From assembly GCA_020853815.1 (NCBI GenBank), contig JADYYE010000094.1, positions 1 through 56,573 on the forward strand: 56,573 nt of DNA, written 5' to 3'. The notes under the pieces were generated by a model. That model was not told where the DNA came from. It saw only the letters and a program-made list of their open reading frames with translations, and did not search any database. The stretch's first letter is position 1; each line of letters starts with the position of its first letter. A program made the translations under genes and the position numbers. Below, piece by piece: positions 11,437 to 19,767 of the stretch. This stretch comes from Phycisphaerales bacterium (GTDB lineage: Bacteria > Planctomycetota > Phycisphaerae > Phycisphaerales > UBA1924).

Positions 11437-13779
11437 ATGCTTGAGATGAACATCGTTGCATTGACCATCGCCGCTTTGGTTTCGCAGGCCGGGACGGCGC
11501 CGCGGAAGGCGGAGACCGCCAAGCCCGAGACCCCGGCGGCGGCCCAGCCCGCGGGCGAATCGCTCCCGGTGGTTGAGGTGAAGGGCGACAACACGAAGAT
11601 CACGGCGTCGTGCGTGGTTCGGATCTCGCCGGGGACGGTGATCGCCGACCCGGACAACAACGGTGTGATCCAGATCGACGCGGACGACGTGACGGTGAAG
11701 TTTGAGGATGGATCGGAGTTGCGCGGGGCGGCACCGGAGACGGCGTGGGACACGCTGACGGGCGTGGGCGTGCGGATCGAGGGGCGGAAGGGCGTGAAGC
11801 TCGACGGGGCGCGGGTGCATGGGTTCAAGGTGGGCGTGTACGCGTCGAGCGCGTCGGGGTTCCGCCTGACGAACTGCGACGCATCGGACAATTTCCGGCA
11901 GAGGCTGAAGTCGACACCGGTGGCCGAGGACGCGTCGGATTGGCTTTATCCGCACCACAACGACGACCACCAGTGGATGAAGAACTACGGGGCGGCGATC
12001 TATGTCGAGCGTTCTGACAACGTGCAGGTGTACGGAGCGCGTGTGCGGCGGGGGCAGAATGGGATCGTACTCGATCGCGTCGATCATTCGCAGGTGTATG
12101 ACAACGATTGCTCGTTCCTGTCGGGCTGGGGGATTGCGATGTGGCGATCGGATCACAACGTGATCTGCCGAAACGCGCTGGATTTCTGCGTGCGAGGGCA
12201 TGTGGAAGGCGTCTACAACCGCGGGCAGGACTCGGCGGGGCTCCTCATGTTCGAGCAGTGCTCGAACAACCAGATCGTTGAAAACTCGCTCACGCACGGC
12301 GGCGACGGCGTCTTCGGCTTCGCGGGCGTCGAAGCCATCGGCGAAACCCTCGCGCCGACGGCGGACTTCGACTACAAGCGCCGCGGGTGCAACGACAACC
12401 TTTTCATGGACAATGATCTCTCCTTCTCGGCCGCCCACGGGCTGGAGATGACCTTTAGCTACGGCAACATGATCGTGCGAAACCGCCTGGTGGAGAACGC
12501 GATCTGCGGCGTCTGGGGCGGCTATTCGCAGGACATGCTCATCATCGAGAACCAGATCCACGCCAACGGCGGCATGGCTTACGGCCTGGAGCGTGGCGCG
12601 ATCAACATCGAGCATGGATCGGGCAATCGCATCTACGTCAACAACATGATCAACAACCGCGCCGGCATCCATCTCTGGTGGGACGACGACACGGAGCTGC
12701 TGCAAAGGCCCGGAGTCAAGGCGAACTATCGCAAGGGCGAGGGCAACAAGATCGCGAGCAACGGCATCGTGTTCGACAACCGGCTTTCCCTCGGGACCAT
12801 CCGCCCCGGCGAGAAGTTCATCGCCCTGCAGGTGCGGGACCTGGTCGGCGGAAGCCTCGCGGAGGTCGGTTGGTTCCAGAATCAGTTGGTGATGCGGCGC
12901 GAGGGCGCGGTCGAGCACGAGCTTTCTCCCGGCGTGGCGCTCGTTGAACGCCAGGCGCTGACTGGATACTCCCTCCCACCCCCGAACAAGATGGGTCTGA
13001 CTCGCCCGGTCGGCGCGCGAAAGGCGCTGCGCGGGCGGGAGACCATTCTGATGACCGAATGGGGCCCGTGGGATCACGAATCGCCGCTGGTGCGTCGATC
13101 GCGCGTCGGCGCGGGCGAAATTGCCTTTGACCTTCTCAAGCTCTCGCCCGGCGTCGAGGTGCGGGTCTCCGGCGAGGGCGTGAGCCCCGCGATCGTGAAG
13201 CCCACCAAGGATTCGCCGAGCGGGAGCGTCGCGATCAGGGCCGCGGAGCCCGGCGCATACCCCTTCGAGATGACGGTGAGCGACGCGGGCTTCCGCCAGG
13301 TGGTTCGCGGCACGCTGGTGTCAGCTTCGTGGGACGCGGTGTTTTTCACATGGACCAAGGAGACGGACCCTCGTGAAAATGTCGACGCGTGGCGTGCGCT
13401 GGCCTCGGGTACGGACGCCCGGAAGGCCACGCTCGAGAACCTCACGCTCAAGTTTGCGATGGGTGGCCCGGGGACGCTGGCGGGCGTGAAGGAAAAGCTT
13501 GGCGAAGGTGGGCCGGGCCAGGACCACTTCGGCGTCATCGCGACCTCAAAGCTCCGCGTCCCCAAGGGGACGTGGAAGGTCACGACCACCAGCGACGACG
13601 GCGTCCGCGTGCTTGTCGATGGGAAGCCGGTCGTTGAAAACTGGACGTGGCACGGCCCGACGAAGAACGAAGGCGTCTTTACGGTCGAAGGGGACGGCGA
13701 GGTCGGCGTCACGGTGGAGTATTTTGAGATCGACGGGTACTCGACGCTGGAGTTCGATCTGTCGCCCGCTGGCGAATGA
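11437..13779 (+). CDS. Secreted right-handed beta-helix protein with C-terminal PA14-like domain
   Basis: A 780-residue protein. The first 20 residues (MNIVALTIAALVSQAGTA) look like a short signal peptide. Residues about 45-450 are a NosD/pectate-lyase-type parallel beta-helix, with repeating turns such as NGIVLDRVDHSQVYDND, NQIVENSLTHGGDG and NLFMDNDLSFSAAHGL. A conserved WLYPHHNDDHQW segment lies near residue 170. The last 130 residues resemble a PA14 domain (WKVTTTSDDGVRVLVDG, VTVEYFEIDGYSTLEFDLS), which usually binds carbohydrate. A polysaccharide-binding or -cleaving role outside the cytoplasm fits, but no catalytic residues can be assigned. It has no obvious operon partner; a tRNA gene follows. 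The ATG at 11437 fits the hexamer rule; the ATG at 11446 is an alternative. Confidence 0.75.
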   Translation: MLEMNIVALTIAALVSQAGTAPRKAETAKPETPAAAQPAGESLPVVEVKGDNTKITASCVVRISPGTVIADPDNNGVIQIDADDVTVKFEDGSELRGAAPETAWDTLTGVGVRIEGRKGVKLDGARVHGFKVGVYASSASGFRLTNCDASDNFRQRLKSTPVAEDASDWLYPHHNDDHQWMKNYGAAIYVERSDNVQVYGARVRRGQNGIVLDRVDHSQVYDNDCSFLSGWGIAMWRSDHNVICRNALDFCVRGHVEGVYNRGQDSAGLLMFEQCSNNQIVENSLTHGGDGVFGFAGVEAIGETLAPTADFDYKRRGCNDNLFMDNDLSFSAAHGLEMTFSYGNMIVRNRLVENAICGVWGGYSQDMLIIENQIHANGGMAYGLERGAINIEHGSGNRIYVNNMINNRAGIHLWWDDDTELLQRPGVKANYRKGEGNKIASNGIVFDNRLSLGTIRPGEKFIALQVRDLVGGSLAEVGWFQNQLVMRREGAVEHELSPGVALVERQALTGYSLPPPNKMGLTRPVGARKALRGRETILMTEWGPWDHESPLVRRSRVGAGEIAFDLLKLSPGVEVRVSGEGVSPAIVKPTKDSPSGSVAIRAAEPGAYPFEMTVSDAGFRQVVRGTLVSASWDAVFFTWTKETDPRENVDAWRALASGTDARKATLENLTLKFAMGGPGTLAGVKEKLGEGGPGQDHFGVIATSKLRVPKGTWKVTTTSDDGVRVLVDGKPVVENWTWHGPTKNEGVFTVEGDGEVGVTVEYFEIDGYSTLEFDLSPAGE

Positions 13780-13810
13780 TCGCCGATGGCCCCGGCGATC
13801 CAGGCCGATG

Positions 13811-13840
13811 TTGGCCGCTGGGAATCGCCGGGCGTACACT
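13811..13840 (+). promoter_or_regulatory. Probable promoter of tRNA-Met and the following NifU-domain gene
   Basis: TTGGCC at 13811-13816 and TACACT at 13835-13840 are 18 bases apart. The -10 hexamer ends 11 bases before the mature tRNA 5' end. A short 5' trailer removed by RNase P would be expected. Confidence 0.4.
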
Positions 13841-13851
13841 TGGGTCGTCCT

Positions 13852-13926
13852 GCCGAGGTAGCTCAGCTGGTTTAGAGCGCTGGATTCATAACCCGGAGGT
13901 CGGCGGTTCGAGTCCGCCCCTCGGCA
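13852..13926 (+). tRNA. tRNA-Met (CAT)
   Basis: A 75-base cloverleaf: acceptor GCCGAGG/CCTCGGC, D-stem GCTC/GAGC, loop AGCTGGTTTA, anticodon stem CTGGA/CCCGG (A31-C39 mismatch) with loop TTCATAA, variable loop AGGTC, T-arm GGCGG-TTCGAGT-CCGCC and discriminator A. CCA is not encoded. Position 1-72 is a normal G-C pair, so this is more likely an elongator than an initiator tRNA. The NifU-domain gene starts one base after the discriminator. Confidence 0.95.
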
Positions 13927-13927
13927 T

Positions 13928-14188
13928 TTGAGCACGATCGCCGACAAATCGAACTCCCCCACGCTCCGAGAGCGAGTCGCCAAGGTCATCGATCTGATCC
14001 GTCCGGCGGTGCAGTCCGACGGTGGCGACCTTGAGTTGGTGGACATCACCCCCGGCGGCGTGGTGCAGATCCGACTGCACGGGGCGTGCGTGGGCTGTCC
14101 GTCGAGCGCGATGACTCTTCAGACGGGCGTGGAGCGAAATCTCAAATCGCACATTCCCGAGGTGACCGGGGTCGAGGCCGTAGGCTGA
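13928..14188 (+). CDS. NifU C-terminal-domain iron-sulfur scaffold/carrier protein
   Basis: An 86-residue protein that is essentially one NifU C-terminal domain: VIDLIRPAVQSDGGDLELV, then GACVGCPSS with Cys54 and Cys57, which bind a 4Fe-4S cluster between two subunits. Such proteins pass clusters to apo-enzymes in the cytoplasm. The only usable start in this frame is the TTG at 13928, because the domain begins within a dozen residues and no ATG or GTG precedes it. That TTG lies one base after the end of tRNA-Met and has no Shine-Dalgarno sequence other than tRNA sequence. Cutting of the tRNA 3' end by RNase Z would leave an mRNA starting one base before the start codon. A possible hairpin follows the stop. 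Confidence 0.88.
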   Translation: MSTIADKSNSPTLRERVAKVIDLIRPAVQSDGGDLELVDITPGGVVQIRLHGACVGCPSSAMTLQTGVERNLKSHIPEVTGVEAVG

Positions 14189-14215
14189 GTTTCCGCTTCG
14201 GTTCCGAGCCTGCGG
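14178..14215 (+). terminator. Possible hairpin terminator after the NifU-domain gene
   Basis: CCGTAGGC (14178-14185) pairs fully with GCCTGCGG (14208-14215), one pair being G-U, around a loop that can itself pair CCG with CGG. The hairpin overlaps the end of the gene. There is no run of T after it, so termination is uncertain. Confidence 0.3.
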
Positions 14216-14459
14216 CTGCCACGCCGGCGAGGCGGGACCATGCCACAGCGAACGGTGTCCACGGCGAAGAGACCTGCGGCGTTCGGTGGTTTGCTCCCTC
14301 TGATGAGACGACTCGGATCGCGATTTCACCCATTCCTCAGCGTCTGCTCGGCTCGGTCTTCAGTGGGGTGGCCGCGCCGCCGATCGGCGAACCGAAACGG
14401 CGTCGCTCGGAGCACCGGCGAGGTTCCGCAAAGGCTCCGGTATGGTCCGCTGGGATCGA

Positions 14460-15215
14460 TCAGGTCGCCAGCAGCTTGCCCCCGGCAACCAGCAGTACTC
14501 CGGCCAGCAAGGCGTTGAGCTCGCGCGGCGTGGCCCGCCGACTTCCGAACCTCGCCCCGACCAGCCCGCCGGCGCAGGCCGACGACGCGAGAATCGCCAG
14601 CCAAGGCTGCGGCGTCCACCCGGCGCCGATCTGACCTCCGAGCCCCGCCACGGAATTGACCAGGATGAAGCAAGCGCTGGTCGCCGCGGTTCGTTTGGTG
14701 TCGGCCCAGTGGGCCAGCAGCAGCAAAGGACTGAGAAAGATGCCTCCGCCGGTGCCCGTGAGTCCCGAGATCAAGCCCAGGACCGAACCCACGGCGAGGG
14801 CGACGGTGCGGGAGGGCGGCCGCGCCGCGTGCGAGTGGGTCGTCGCGCCGGGCCGGCGAGCAGCGGACACTCCCATTCGCAAGGCAGTGAGGAGCAGGAC
14901 CACGCCGATGGCGATCTTGAGCGGGCGGGGCGGCAGTTCGATCAGTCCGCCGACAAACGCCGCGGGAATCGATGACACCGCGAAGGGCCACGTCAACGAC
15001 CAAGAGAAATGCCCGGTTCGCGCGAATTGCGCAACCGCAATGGCGGCGACGAGCACATTGATCGCTAGCGCCGTGGAACGCATGAGCTCGGGCGCGAGGG
15101 ACAACAGGGCCATCACCGCCAGATAGCCCGAGGCGCCGGCGTGTCCAACGGAGGCGTAGAGAGCACCCACGACAAAGAAGAGCGGGGCAAGAATAGCGAT
15201 TGAATCGGTGGTCAT
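14460..15215 (-). CDS. TauE/SafE-family sulfite/anion permease
   Basis: A 251-residue membrane protein with about eight hydrophobic helices and the family pattern: an N-terminal half with LFFVVGALYASVGHAGASGYLA, and a second half with a repeat of the motif, LISGLTGTGGGIFLSPLLLL. TauE/SafE proteins export sulfite, sulfoacetate or other organosulfur anions across the inner membrane. Substrate cannot be predicted here. The ATG at 15215 places the first helix immediately after four residues; the frame is open upstream but without hydrophobic sequence. A TATGCT lies 12 bases upstream. It is transcribed away from the metal-efflux operon. Confidence 0.88.
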   Translation of the reverse strand: MTTDSIAILAPLFFVVGALYASVGHAGASGYLAVMALLSLAPELMRSTALAINVLVAAIAVAQFARTGHFSWSLTWPFAVSSIPAAFVGGLIELPPRPLKIAIGVVLLLTALRMGVSAARRPGATTHSHAARPPSRTVALAVGSVLGLISGLTGTGGGIFLSPLLLLAHWADTKRTAATSACFILVNSVAGLGGQIGAGWTPQPWLAILASSACAGGLVGARFGSRRATPRELNALLAGVLLVAGGKLLAT

Positions 15216-15625
15216 GGAAGAGCCGCCAGCATAGCAGACACCGACGGAGCCGCGAGCATTCCCGCCCTCGCTCTCGGCTCCGCCGGCCCACATGGAGGGA
15301 TGTCGCCGTCGCGATCGCGAAGCCGCCGCATGGAACGATAGAACCATTTGAGCCCCGACACTCCGATTCGTGGTTCCGGCGATAGGGTCGCGACGCGGTT
15401 TGCCGACGATACGCCGCGCCTTCGAGATCGATATGGCACCGCGTCCACCCGCGGACACCACCGCTCATCGACTCTTCCCTCGCCAGATGTATGGAGCTTG
15501 CTTGGCGTAAAAGCCGAAGTTATTGGGGCCCGCCGCGTCCCCATGCGCCCCCACTCGGAGGTCTCGGAAAGTTCGCACACCGATCGTGCCGATCACATCG
15601 ACGAACCCGTGCCGCTCTCGGACGG
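15216..15625. other. Divergent intergenic region between the permease and the metal-efflux operon
   Basis: No gene was found. It should carry the two divergent promoters: TATGCT (minus strand, 15228-15233) toward the permease and TAGAAT (15626-15631) toward the operon. No inverted repeat typical of a MerR- or ArsR-type operator was recognised, and no regulator gene is adjacent. Confidence 0.4.
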
Positions 15626-15631
15626 TAGAAT
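15626..15631 (+). promoter_or_regulatory. -10-like TAGAAT before the efflux operon
   Basis: TAGAAT ends eight bases before the ATG at 15640. There is no Shine-Dalgarno sequence between them. It is the likely start of the five-gene operon. Confidence 0.45.
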
Positions 15632-15639
15632 GCGTACGG

Positions 15640-16086
15640 ATGGCCCGACTGACCCGCCTCATCCTCGCACTGTCGCTCGTCGTCCAGTCTCTTCCAGGGA
15701 TCGGCTTTGCTCGCTGCGCCCAGATGGCGATCGGAGCCGATCAAGTGGTGCGCGTGGGGATGATCTCGGCCTGCGGGCCGGCGTCGGAGATCGATCAGAG
15801 CAGTTGCCCGTGCTGCGACGAATCGAGCACAGGCAGCCCGGCCGGCTTGGAAGGCGGCGCGGCGGACTCATGCCGCTGCGACGTGGGGCGGCCCGAACAG
15901 CCCATCACGCCGCCTGCCGAACCCACGCTCGAGCGCACTCAGTTGGTCGCGGTGGTGCTTCCGAGCCTTCTGTCACTGGCGCGTCCAGCCCATGTGGGCG
16001 CGCACTCTGGTTTGGGCCGACCCGACGGGTCTCCGAAGCGCGCCGCAAACTCGATCCAGTCCGTCCTGTGCGTCTGGTTGATGTAG
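15640..16086 (+). CDS. Small Cys-rich secreted protein, first gene of the metal-efflux operon
   Basis: A 148-residue protein with an N-terminal signal sequence (LTRLILALSLVVQSLPGIGF), then CPCCDES and CRCD in the mature part and further single Cys residues. The C-terminal half contains a second hydrophobic stretch (LVAVVLPSLLSLA). No catalytic family was recognised. Its place, 113 bases before a TolC-type gene of a Cu/Ag-type efflux system, and its vicinal cysteines suggest a periplasmic metal-binding or sensing role. This is inferred from context only. The start follows a TAGAAT hexamer by eight bases; the frame is open upstream to 15523 but with no hydrophobic segment. Confidence 0.6.
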   Translation: MARLTRLILALSLVVQSLPGIGFARCAQMAIGADQVVRVGMISACGPASEIDQSSCPCCDESSTGSPAGLEGGAADSCRCDVGRPEQPITPPAEPTLERTQLVAVVLPSLLSLARPAHVGAHSGLGRPDGSPKRAANSIQSVLCVWLM

Positions 16087-16199
16087 CGAGCCGCTACCAC
16101 AGCGCCATTGCGCGCTGAGGGAATCGGCGGCCGGCGTTCATCGCATCGCGCGCCCTCCGGGGCGTTGGCGGTCTCACCAAGCACATCAGGACATTGTCC

Positions 16200-17714
16200 A
16201 TGAATACATGTCTCGCTGCATCGCGCCCGAGGGGCGTGGCGACGCTCCGTGATCGATCCGACGGCGCGTACGAAGGAACGCACACCACCCGATTTGCATC
16301 GATCCTCGTCTGCCTGGTTCTCGGAGTTGGGCTCTCCGGTTGCACGCTCTCGCCCGACGGCGCCCAGGCGGAGCGCGCCAAGCTCGACGAGGCGGGCCTG
16401 ACCCTTGAAACGCCCATCGAGCGGCGCTCGGTGCCGGAGCTCCCCGAGGCGCCGAGCTGGCGTAACGTGCTGCGTCGCGCGTTCCTGGCCAACGGCGATC
16501 TCGAGGCCGCCTATTTCCAGTGGAAGGCGGCGATGCAGCGGGTGGACGCCGCGTCGGCCTATCCCAACGCGAATGTCTCGCTGGGATTCGACTACATGTT
16601 CTCCGGCGATCGCATGAAGTCCTTTGACCGAGCGACCTTCAGCGCCGGCTTCGACCCGGAGATGAACCTCACGCTCCCGGTGAAGGTGGAGCAGGAAGCC
16701 AAGCTCGCGCTGAGTGAAGCGCGAGCCGCCGGCGAGCGGTTCCGGGTCGCCAAGTTCGAGCTTCAACGCAAGGTGCTCCGCGCGTGGGCGGACTACGCCG
16801 TCCAGTCTCGAGTCATCGAACTGCGGCGTCAGGATCTGGCGCTGCGGCGCGCGATGGTGGAGGCCGCGGCACGCAGCGCGGGGGCGGGCACGCCCCTCCG
16901 CGAGGTGCAGGCCGCCGATCTTGAACTCCGCATGAGCGAGAACGAACTGCTCGAGCTTCGCAGCCAGCACGAGGGCGCCCGCGCGGCGCTGAACGCCTTG
17001 CTCGGACGAGACGCCGGCGCGACGCTCATCGTCGCCGGGCCCATGCCGCAGGTCCGATCGCTTCCCGCGGACGACGCGGCGATGCTTCGGGCGGCCGCGG
17101 ACGTGTTCCCCGAGGTGGCGCTGATGGCGCGGGAGGTCGAGGGGCGGGCCGATGCGCTCGAACTGGCGCGCCTGCGCTGGATTCCCGACCTCAGCCCCAC
17201 GGCGTCGATTACCGGCACGATCTCGCAGGCCCTGGGCGCGATGATCACGCTCCCCACGACGGCGAGCGCGATTCGCGCCGGCATCCGAGAGGCCGAGGCG
17301 AATCTCAGGGCCGCCAAGGCACTGCTCAGGCAGCGATCGAGCGATCGCGTGGCGGAGTATGTCGCGCTGCTTGTGATGTACCGCGACGCGCAACGGCAGC
17401 ACGAGTTTCTCCGGGCGTCGCTCCTGCCGGCGGCGACGCGCCTGGCGGAGACGGACGCTCGCGCCTACGAGGCCGGCGCGGGCAGCTTCGCGCAGATCAT
17501 CGACAGCCGTCGCTCGATACTCAAGGTCTACGAGCTGATCGCCGCCGCCCACGCAGAGATGGACAAGGTGGTCGTCGAGATCGAGTGCTGCCTGGGCATC
17601 GACATCGAGACACTCGGCGACGGCGCCCCGGGCCAAGCCCCGGCGAACGACGCGTCGCGCCCGAGCTCCACGCCGCAACCCGATCCCGCCAAGGAGGCAA
17701 CGCATGTCCATTGA
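16200..17714 (+). CDS. TolC-family outer-membrane lipoprotein of the RND efflux system (CusC/CzcC-like)
   Basis: About 504 residues. The lipobox LGVGLSGC lies near residue 47 behind a hydrophobic stretch, so mature protein would be lipid-anchored. The rest shows the two-fold TolC helical repeat: RNVLRRAFLANGDLEAAYFQWKAA begins the first half, and LEADARAYEAG-like sequence (ETDARAYEAGAGSFAQIIDSRRSIL) the second. It forms the outer-membrane duct that meets the adaptor and pump encoded next. The ATG at 16200 was preferred to the TTG at 16194; AGGA precedes it by about 10 bases. The N-terminal 40 residues before the hydrophobic segment are unusually long for a lipoprotein, so a later start is possible. 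Its last codons overlap the next gene by 11 bases. Confidence 0.85.
   Translation: MNTCLAASRPRGVATLRDRSDGAYEGTHTTRFASILVCLVLGVGLSGCTLSPDGAQAERAKLDEAGLTLETPIERRSVPELPEAPSWRNVLRRAFLANGDLEAAYFQWKAAMQRVDAASAYPNANVSLGFDYMFSGDRMKSFDRATFSAGFDPEMNLTLPVKVEQEAKLALSEARAAGERFRVAKFELQRKVLRAWADYAVQSRVIELRRQDLALRRAMVEAAARSAGAGTPLREVQAADLELRMSENELLELRSQHEGARAALNALLGRDAGATLIVAGPMPQVRSLPADDAAMLRAAADVFPEVALMAREVEGRADALELARLRWIPDLSPTASITGTISQALGAMITLPTTASAIRAGIREAEANLRAAKALLRQRSSDRVAEYVALLVMYRDAQRQHEFLRASLLPAATRLAETDARAYEAGAGSFAQIIDSRRSILKVYELIAAAHAEMDKVVVEIECCLGIDIETLGDGAPGQAPANDASRPSSTPQPDPAKEATHVH
17691..17697 (+). promoter_or_regulatory. Strong Shine-Dalgarno site of the adaptor gene
   Basis: AAGGAGG lies six bases before the ATG at 17704, inside the end of the TolC-type gene. 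It contrasts with the leaderless first genes and supports reinitiation within the operon. Confidence 0.8.
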
Positions 17715-19656
17715 CACGACGCCCGCCGCACGCCCCCGGCCGAGGCCCATCTCGCTGGTACTCCTCTTCGCCGTGGCGGCGGGAGGGGTCTACGCCGGCG
17801 TTCGCTGGCATACGACCATTGAGCGCTGGATCCTGCCCTCCGCCCGCGCTGGCGCCGGTGCCGGAACTGATCGCGCTCCAACCGGACCCGATTCCACCAC
17901 GGCCGCGCCCACCGCCAAGCAGATCTGGACCTGCGGCATGCATCCCCAGGTGATGCAGGATCAGCCGGGCGATTGCCCCATCTGCCACATGAAGCTCACA
18001 CCCCTCGCAGGGGGAAACACACCCGGCGGGCGAGTTGGTGCGCCCGAGGGCGCGGGCACGGTCGTGATCGATCCCGCGGTTGTGCAGAACATGGGCGTGC
18101 GCACGGTGGTGGCCTCAAAGGGCACGCTCTCGCGGCACGTCCGAGCCGCGGCGACGATCGTCGAACCCGAGTCGGCACGGTCCGACGTCAGCCTCCGCGT
18201 GTCGGGCTGGATCGAGAAACTCCATGCCGACACCGAGGGGATGAAGGTTCGCGCGGGAGAACCGCTCTTTGATCTTTACAGCCCGGAACTTCGACAAGCG
18301 ATCGAGGAATTGATCGCGGCTCGTCGGGCCGCCTCGTCGGCCCCCTCCGATTCGACAAGCTCTGGAGTTGCGGTGCCCAGCGCGAGCACCGTGCTGGTCG
18401 AGGCCGCTCAGGCCCGTCTGCGGGCGCTCGGCCTCACGCCCGAACAAGTGGAGCAACTGGGCGGATTGGACCACGCGCCGGCGACGGTCACTTTCACGTC
18501 GCCGATAGACGCGATCGTGGTTGAGAAAGCGGAGATTTACAGCGGCTCGGGGGTGATGGCGGGTCAGACGGTCCTGCGTCTGGCGGATCGATCGACGATG
18601 TGGGTCGAGGCGCGCGTGCCCGAGCACTCGCTGCGCCACGTGAAGCTCGGTCAGCGTGCGAGCGTCCGCGTCGGCGCGCTGGGCTCCGAACCGATCGCGG
18701 GCGAGGTCATGTTCATCCATCCCGATCTGGACGACATGACGCGCACCGCGCTGGTGCGCGCCACGATCCCGAACCCGGATGGCCTCCTGCGCGTCGGGAT
18801 GTATGCGATCGCGGAGTTCGACGCAAGCACGGCGGAGAGCGTCACCATTCTCCCGCGCGAGGCGGTCATCGACACCGGCGAGTCACAGGTCGTCTTCATC
18901 AGCGCCGGCAAAGGACGGTTCGAGCCGCGTCGTGTTGTCCTGGGAGAGCCCGGGGACGGCGGCGTCGTGGGCGTCGCGTCGGGTGTGGAGCCGGGCGAGG
19001 TAGTCGTGGCCAGCGGCCAGTTCTTGATTGACTCCGAGAGCCGTTTGCGTGAGGCGATCGCCAAGTTCCTTGGGCAGGGCGCGCTCGAGGCATCTTCGCC
19101 CGCCGCGCCCCCTGTCGCGCCTGGGGTCGCGCCTGGGGTCGCGCCCGTGGTCGCCGACGCCACGCCCGAGCAGCAGAAGCTCGTGGACGCCGTGATCACC
19201 GAGTACCTCAGGCTCTCGAACATCCTCGGGGCCGAGCAGAAAGAGAGGGAGACGGCGCCGAAGCTGGAACTCCAGCCGCTGATCTCGGCGGCCCATGCGT
19301 TCCACGCCTCCCTCGCGGGCACGAAGCACGAGAGGCTGACGCTCGGCGTGATCAAGGCGTCCGAGGCCATGACGGGGCATCCGCTCGAACACCAGCGCCA
19401 GTTGTTTAGCGCGCTGGGTGAAAGACTTGTCGAGCTCATCGACGTGTACCCGCCTTCGAGGGCCGCCATCGCCGCGGATGCGGGCCAAGGCGGCGTCGCG
19501 GAGTTGTACTTGATGAACTGCCCCATGGCCCCGGGCGGCGCCAAGGGCGACTGGCTCCAGACCTCTCCCGACGTCGCCAACCCCTTCTTCGCCGCCGACA
19601 TGAAGTCCTGCGGCGGGCCGGTTCGCACCATCAAGACGAGGGAGCCTGTGCGATGA
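17704..19656 (+). CDS. RND periplasmic adaptor (CusB-like) fused to heavy-metal-binding and DUF3347-type domains
   Basis: A 650-residue adaptor. A membrane anchor lies at residues 14-32. Residues about 74-100 are a heavy-metal-binding domain (WTCGMHPQVMQDQPGDCPIC) with paired Cys, His and Met. The barrel-sandwich, lipoyl and beta-barrel parts follow (VSGWIEKLHADTEG, LYSPELRQAIEEL, TVTFTSPIDAIVVEKAEIY). They end near residue 455 at a Pro/Val-rich linker with GVAPGVAP repeats. Residues about 495-645 match the DUF3347 pattern, ending LYLMNCPMAPGGAKGDWLQ...MKSCGG. CusB passes Cu(I)/Ag(I) from the periplasm to the pump. The extra C-terminal domain brings a second Cys/Met metal site. Start is set by the strong AAGGAGG. 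A 111-base gap separates it from the pump gene. Confidence 0.9.
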   Translation: MSIDTTPAARPRPRPISLVLLFAVAAGGVYAGVRWHTTIERWILPSARAGAGAGTDRAPTGPDSTTAAPTAKQIWTCGMHPQVMQDQPGDCPICHMKLTPLAGGNTPGGRVGAPEGAGTVVIDPAVVQNMGVRTVVASKGTLSRHVRAAATIVEPESARSDVSLRVSGWIEKLHADTEGMKVRAGEPLFDLYSPELRQAIEELIAARRAASSAPSDSTSSGVAVPSASTVLVEAAQARLRALGLTPEQVEQLGGLDHAPATVTFTSPIDAIVVEKAEIYSGSGVMAGQTVLRLADRSTMWVEARVPEHSLRHVKLGQRASVRVGALGSEPIAGEVMFIHPDLDDMTRTALVRATIPNPDGLLRVGMYAIAEFDASTAESVTILPREAVIDTGESQVVFISAGKGRFEPRRVVLGEPGDGGVVGVASGVEPGEVVVASGQFLIDSESRLREAIAKFLGQGALEASSPAAPPVAPGVAPGVAPVVADATPEQQKLVDAVITEYLRLSNILGAEQKERETAPKLELQPLISAAHAFHASLAGTKHERLTLGVIKASEAMTGHPLEHQRQLFSALGERLVELIDVYPPSRAAIAADAGQGGVAELYLMNCPMAPGGAKGDWLQTSPDVANPFFAADMKSCGGPVRTIKTREPVR

Positions 19657-19767
19657 AGCGCGGCCACCGAACTCGCACGGCGGTCGATCTCGATTCTCGT
19701 GAGGGCCGCAACGCCCATGCTCGCGCCTCGGCCGCACCCACCCTCGGCGTCGGAGAGGACTGAACCC

